From Nocardiopsis sp. TSRI0078 (GTDB taxonomy: Bacteria > Actinomycetota > Actinomycetes > Streptosporangiales > Streptosporangiaceae), in assembly GCF_001905145.1 (NCBI RefSeq), contig NZ_LWLB01000012.1, positions 248,001 through 312,000 on the forward strand: a stretch of 64,000 nucleotides of DNA, in the 5' to 3' direction. The position numbers and the translations under genes were made by a program. Position 1 is the first letter of the stretch, and the number at the start of each line of letters is the position of its first letter. The notes under the pieces were generated by a model. It saw only the letters and a program-made list of their open reading frames with translations, had not been told where the DNA came from and made no database searches. Shown piece after piece: positions 60,531 through 64,000 of this stretch.

Positions 60531-60716
60531 GGGGCGACCTCGGTGGTGTGGGAGGCGGAGCCGCGGCCCGTGGGACGCGCACCAGTTCCGGGTGCCCAGA
60601 GTAGTCAAATAATCACTGATCGCACCCGAGAGGCGGCGGTGTGTCGTGGACGACCGACACACCGCCGGTCTGGGCGCGCCCTCTCCCTCCGTCCGGAGGA
60701 GGCCTCCGGGGCCGGG
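60531..60716. other. intergenic region between the two glycosyltransferase gene pairs
   Basis: 186 bp with an AT-richer patch at 60600-60625 (TAGTCAAATAATCA on the plus strand) that is the likely promoter area for the copy 1 pair, and a terminator hairpin next to the end of copy 2 gene B. The presence of both shows that the two A-B pairs are separate transcription units. Confidence 0.45.
60693..60709 (-). terminator. hairpin after copy 2 of gene B
   Basis: 7-bp stem CCGGAGG (60693-60699) / CCTCCGG (60703-60709) with a 3-nt loop, 8 bp beyond the stop of the gene ending at 60717 on the minus strand. Confidence 0.45.
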
Positions 60717-62366
60717 TCAGCGGGCCAGCTTGCGCAGCGCCCTGCGGGCCAGCCCGGGGGTGAACCAGCGCAGCTTGCGCTCGGCCCGCCTGGCCCGCGC
60801 ACGCATCCGCTCCACCTCGGCGAGCGCGTGGTCGAGCTTGCGCCGCAGTGCCTCGGGGTTCTCCGGCTTGGTCTGTGCCTCCTCCTCCGAGGCCACGAAG
60901 TCCTCCCCGGGCATCCAGTGGGTGCCGTAGACCTCCTCCACCCGGCGGTCCAGTTCCTCGGGCGCGGCGTCCGGCCACAGGTGGCGCGCCCTGGCGTAGG
61001 CGGAGATGCGCTCCATGCGCAGGACGCCGTCGCCCCGGGTGGCACCCGGCGCGGGCGCGCACAGCAGCCCCGCCTTGTTCTTGTTGGCCGCGTCGACCAG
61101 GTCGGCGACCGCACGGCTCCGCAGCGCCACCCCGGCGGGCACGCGCAGCAGGAAGGGCACCTGCGGGTCGTGGCCGGGTGCGGCCCCCGCCAGGCGCACC
61201 CGGGGGTCGCCCCGGAAGGTCTCCCGCACCAGCCGCAGATCGAGCCGCTCCTCGTCCAGCGGGGAGCGCCGCTCCTCGTCCAGCTCGCCCCAGGGGCCCA
61301 CGAGCCACAGCCGGATGTCGGGGGTGGTGCCGGACAGCAGCGCCGAGGCGGTGGCGTCCACGTCCTCCAGGGCGGCGCCGTCCACGTCCATCACCACGTC
61401 GACCAGCGGCACCTCCCACTGCCGTTCGGGGCGCCTGCGGCGCAGGTGGAAGTCGGGAACCCGGTTGGCCACGAACGGCATCCTGTAGCGGGTGCCCGCG
61501 TCGCGGCGGGTCTGCATCTGGGTACGCCCCAGGTGCCAGCTGCTGGTGTCCAGGTCCGGGACGAAGACCGCCCCCTGCTGGGAGACCCGGTAGGCGAACT
61601 CGCTGTCGCCGCCCAGGACCAGTGCCCCGTCCAGACCGCCCGCGGCATCGAACAGGGTGCGGTGCAGGGAGCCGGTGGCACCCACGAACACCTTGTAGGC
61701 CAGGCGGTCGGCGGTGCGCAGCCCGTCGTGGTTGGCGATCGTCTGCTCCACCCAGTGCGGGTCGGCGCTCTCGCGGTCGAACAGCTGGGCCGCGCGCCCC
61801 TCGCGGACCTCGGCGGCCACGTACTCGGGGGTCATGGCGGAGGGGTCGAAGTCCACGAACATCTTGTGGCCCAGGGCGACCCCGTAGTCGACCAGGTGGT
61901 GCCAGCGCATCTGCGACTCGACGTGCTCGCGGTAGACCAGCATGTCCGCGTCCAGACGCAGCACCACCTGGCCGGAGGAGACCTCCACACCGCTGTTCAC
62001 GGCGTGCGCCGAGCCCCAGCCCCCGGGCGCCGAGGTGACCAGCCGGGTGTTCTCCGGACGCACCGGCGGCAGGGTGAGCGGCTCGGGAGAGCCGTCGTCC
62101 ACCACGACCACCTCCATCAGGTGCGCGGGGTAACTCTGCGCGGACAGGGAGGCCAGGACGAGTGCGAGCTTGTCCGGGTGCCCGTGGGCGGGGATGACCA
62201 CCGACACCGACAGCGTCGGGGTCCACTCCCCCAGCGACGGCGGCTGGAGCACCGAGTAGTCGTTGCGCCGCACGCGGGGCTGGCCCCGGTGGTCGATCTC
62301 CGCCCGGGGCAGGACGGACGCGCGGTCGTCGGAGACCGGTTCCTGGGTCGTGTCGAGCTTGGTCAA
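60717..62366 (-). CDS. family 2 glycosyltransferase, copy 2 of gene B
   Basis: Paralogue of the gene at 56788-58482, 549 residues. Same layout: GT-A domain with VVIPAHGHPDK, DDGSPE and DADM, the block LGGDSEFAYRVSQQGAVFVPD, and a C terminus ending KLRWFTPGLARRALRKLAR with an Arg/Glu coiled coil. N-terminal ~45 residues differ from copy 1. The start is TTG 62366 with GGGGGAG 6 nt upstream, overlapping the upstream gene stop as TTGA. Differences from copy 1 cluster outside the 274-bp shared tract, so acceptor specificity may differ while the catalytic core is kept the same. Confidence 0.88.
   Translation of the reverse strand: MTKLDTTQEPVSDDRASVLPRAEIDHRGQPRVRRNDYSVLQPPSLGEWTPTLSVSVVIPAHGHPDKLALVLASLSAQSYPAHLMEVVVVDDGSPEPLTLPPVRPENTRLVTSAPGGWGSAHAVNSGVEVSSGQVVLRLDADMLVYREHVESQMRWHHLVDYGVALGHKMFVDFDPSAMTPEYVAAEVREGRAAQLFDRESADPHWVEQTIANHDGLRTADRLAYKVFVGATGSLHRTLFDAAGGLDGALVLGGDSEFAYRVSQQGAVFVPDLDTSSWHLGRTQMQTRRDAGTRYRMPFVANRVPDFHLRRRRPERQWEVPLVDVVMDVDGAALEDVDATASALLSGTTPDIRLWLVGPWGELDEERRSPLDEERLDLRLVRETFRGDPRVRLAGAAPGHDPQVPFLLRVPAGVALRSRAVADLVDAANKNKAGLLCAPAPGATRGDGVLRMERISAYARARHLWPDAAPEELDRRVEEVYGTHWMPGEDFVASEEEAQTKPENPEALRRKLDHALAEVERMRARARRAERKLRWFTPGLARRALRKLAR
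61883..62156. repeat. 274-bp near-identical tract, copy 2
   Basis: Partner of 57966-58239, differing at one base. It covers residues 71-162 of this copy of gene B. A second shared patch (62188-62269 here, with one mismatch) continues after a short divergent stretch. Confidence 0.9.
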
Positions 62367-64000
62367 CGGATCTCCCCCGTGTACTCGGTGGCGGGCTGGC
62401 CGAGGGGCGAGGGCTCGCCCTCCAGGAGTGCGCTCGGACGCCAGCCGGACCACTGTTGGGTGTGGTTGTGCAGGAAGAAGCCCATGTCCTCGGACCAGGT
62501 GTGCCCGCCACCGGTGCGGCGGAGCACGTACCCGAGTCCGTGGGCGCGGTAGATGCGCCCGCCGCCCCGGATGACGGCGATGAGGAGCTGGGTGTCGATG
62601 GCGCGGGGCAGCGGCCGGAATCCCCCGGTCTCCTCCAGCACCACCCGGTCGGTGAGGATGGTGCCCCCGGCGATGAACCGGGTGGCGGCCTCGGACCTGC
62701 GGTTGCGCCAGACCGTCAGGTCGACCTCCTGGAGGTAGACGAAGTCCTGGCCCACGCCGACGAGCTCGGCACCGGAGTAGGTGCGCGCCAGCAGCAGGTC
62801 GGCCAGGTGGTCGGGGCCGTACCAGTCGTCGTCGTCCCACTTGGAGATGAGGTCGCCGGAGGCACGGGCGACGGAGTCGTTGAGCACCGAGCCGAAGACC
62901 TGGCCCGCGTCGGCCTCGTGCACGACCAGCGGCAGCCCCGTGTCCCTGAACGCGGCGACCGCGGATCTCACCTCGGGCCGGTCGGCGGGGAATCCGTGGA
63001 GGGTGAGGACCACCTCCAGGTCCACGTCGCGCTGCCGGGCGATCTGGGCGAGCGCGAACCCGACCATCTCGGGGCGGCGCGTGCACAGGATGACCGAGAC
63101 CCGGGGCGACCGGGGCAGGGGGATCCCGGCCTCGGTGCCCAGGGCCCGCCAGCGGGAGCGCTGTCCGTGGGTGCGCAGGGCGGCGCGGCGCAGCCGGACG
63201 CTGTACTCCTCCCGACGCAGTTGGTCGCGCAGGTCCTCCTCGCCGGCGCTGGTGATCAGGTCCGTGAGCGGCGCGCCCAGGCCCGCCGCCCAGGCGGGCA
63301 CCTCGCCGCTGAGCAGGGGCACCCCGCCGGCGGCCAGAGAGGCGACCGCGCGCACGGCGGCGCTGGGCCCGGTGTGCCCGGACCAGTCCACCCTGACCCC
63401 GCGCAGGTGGCGCAGCCGTGACAGGTCGACGTCGGTGACGGTGCCGTCGGCAGCGACGGTGACCAGGTCCCTGCCGCCCTCCCGGACGACGGCGTGGGCG
63501 CCGTGGAGGGTCAGGTCGGCCAGCTTCCCGTCCTTGACCCTGGTGAACCCGGTGGGGTTGACCGTGGTCTCGTCGATGGGCGCGACGGCGTCGACGGCCG
63601 CCTCCCCGGTGCGCGCGGCGGCGGCCGCCCGGAGGTCGGCGTGCCCGTCGGAGGCGATCCGCTCCCAGGAGTCGGCGCCGGTGGTGGAGCGGTCCAGGGC
63701 CGGGACGACCGGGTCGGTCCACCCGGGCCGCCCGCCGTCGTCGGACACGCGCAGCGCCAGGTCGCCGACCGGGGTCACCCGGCGCAGCGGGACGGGCCCG
63801 GCCGCGTCCACGCCCCGCACGCTGGTGTCGCCGGGCCGCCACAGGGCGGCCTCGGGCCCGTTGAGGACGGCCATCGGCGCGGTGGCCGGTCCCCGGCGGC
63901 GGCCGCGTGTGCCGTGCACGACGGCGTCGACCACCTGGGCGGTGTCCACCCCGTTGGGGAAGAACAGCTCGCACACCCAGCCGCTCCTGTCCGCGCGGCG
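62363..64000 (-). CDS. family 2 glycosyltransferase, copy 2 of gene A (5' end outside the window)
   Basis: The last 545 codons of a second copy of gene A; the reading frame is open to the window edge and the first residues seen (RRADRSGWVCELFF) match the interior of copy 1 near residue 132, so about 130 residues are missing beyond 64000. It shares with copy 1 the central RHLRGVRVDWSGHTGPSAA segment, the GT2 domain (VSVILCTRRPEMVGFALAQ), KWDDDDWYGPDHL and the C-terminal acceptor region. Its stop overlaps gene B copy 2 as TTGA. Together with copy 1 this is a tandem duplication of a two-gene unit. Confidence 0.85.
   Translation of the reverse strand, partial: RRADRSGWVCELFFPNGVDTAQVVDAVVHGTRGRRRGPATAPMAVLNGPEAALWRPGDTSVRGVDAAGPVPLRRVTPVGDLALRVSDDGGRPGWTDPVVPALDRSTTGADSWERIASDGHADLRAAAAARTGEAAVDAVAPIDETTVNPTGFTRVKDGKLADLTLHGAHAVVREGGRDLVTVAADGTVTDVDLSRLRHLRGVRVDWSGHTGPSAAVRAVASLAAGGVPLLSGEVPAWAAGLGAPLTDLITSAGEEDLRDQLRREEYSVRLRRAALRTHGQRSRWRALGTEAGIPLPRSPRVSVILCTRRPEMVGFALAQIARQRDVDLEVVLTLHGFPADRPEVRSAVAAFRDTGLPLVVHEADAGQVFGSVLNDSVARASGDLISKWDDDDWYGPDHLADLLLARTYSGAELVGVGQDFVYLQEVDLTVWRNRRSEAATRFIAGGTILTDRVVLEETGGFRPLPRAIDTQLLIAVIRGGGRIYRAHGLGYVLRRTGGGHTWSEDMGFFLHNHTQQWSGWRPSALLEGEPSPLGQPATEYTGEIR

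Noticed and set aside
57966-62156. Insertion sequence or transposon ends around the repeated tracts
   Set aside because: The repeats lie inside coding sequence in matching frames, with no inverted termini, target duplications or transposase.

Overview
The window is about 64 kb of very GC-rich DNA (strong G/C bias at third codon positions, many GTG and TTG starts, frequent 4-bp gene overlaps, several apparently leaderless genes). Gene content (recA-recX-DUF3046, rimO-pgsA-cinA-clgR, FtsK, RNase J-dapA, menaquinone and ergothioneine genes, a CopD-CtaG fusion) is that of an actinobacterial chromosome. I infer a Nocardiopsis-like member of the Streptosporangiales from the combination, but nothing here fixes the genus. 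There is no rRNA, tRNA, CRISPR array, insertion sequence or prophage that I can support.

Layout. 1-2.2 kb: an S9 oligopeptidase. 2.3-4.4 kb: recX, recA and a DUF3046 gene on the minus strand, with both an SOS box and a second damage-type promoter in front of recA. 4.5-10.5 kb: a 1519-residue Lhr-type helicase, an acetyltransferase and a membrane-anchored protein of unknown function. 10.6-17.0 kb: an amino-sugar or muropeptide uptake locus (ROK regulator with a clear operator, lipoprotein binding protein, two permeases, a NagZ-like GH3 enzyme, no ATPase). 17.3-25.1 kb: an Rrf2 regulator, then on the minus strand clgR, cinA, pgsA, rimO, a RodZ-like protein with a histidine-rich linker, and FtsK. 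25.3-28.7 kb: RNase J with dapA, and a small holin-like membrane protein. 28.8-31.2 kb: an acetyltransferase, menA and a methyltransferase. 31.3-36.5 kb: dapB and the ergothioneine operon egtABCD, without egtE. 36.8-42.9 kb: a complete five-gene peptide-type ABC importer whose genes all overlap by 4 bp and whose binding protein is held by a C-terminal membrane helix. 43.1-49.3 kb: a YdjM-like membrane protein, an O-methyltransferase, sbcD-sbcC and a small membrane protein. 49.5-56.7 kb: the CopD-CtaG fusion, a dihydroorotase/allantoinase homologue, alanine dehydrogenase, an enolase-superfamily homologue and a MaoC hydratase. 56.8-64 kb: two tandem copies of a pair of glycosyltransferase genes, the last one running off the right edge.

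The most unusual content is the region around ald. The amidohydrolase homologue upstream has lost nearly all of its metal ligands, and the enolase-superfamily homologue downstream (which aligns with o-succinylbenzoate synthase/N-succinylamino acid racemase) has lost both catalytic lysines and one metal ligand. Both keep a full-length, well-conserved fold, so they look like maintained pseudoenzymes rather than decaying genes. The glycosyltransferase duplication is also notable: a 274-bp tract spanning the catalytic motifs is identical in the two copies except for one base, which indicates recent gene conversion. DNA-repair genes (recA, recX, lhr, sbcCD, a YdjM homologue) are spread across the window.
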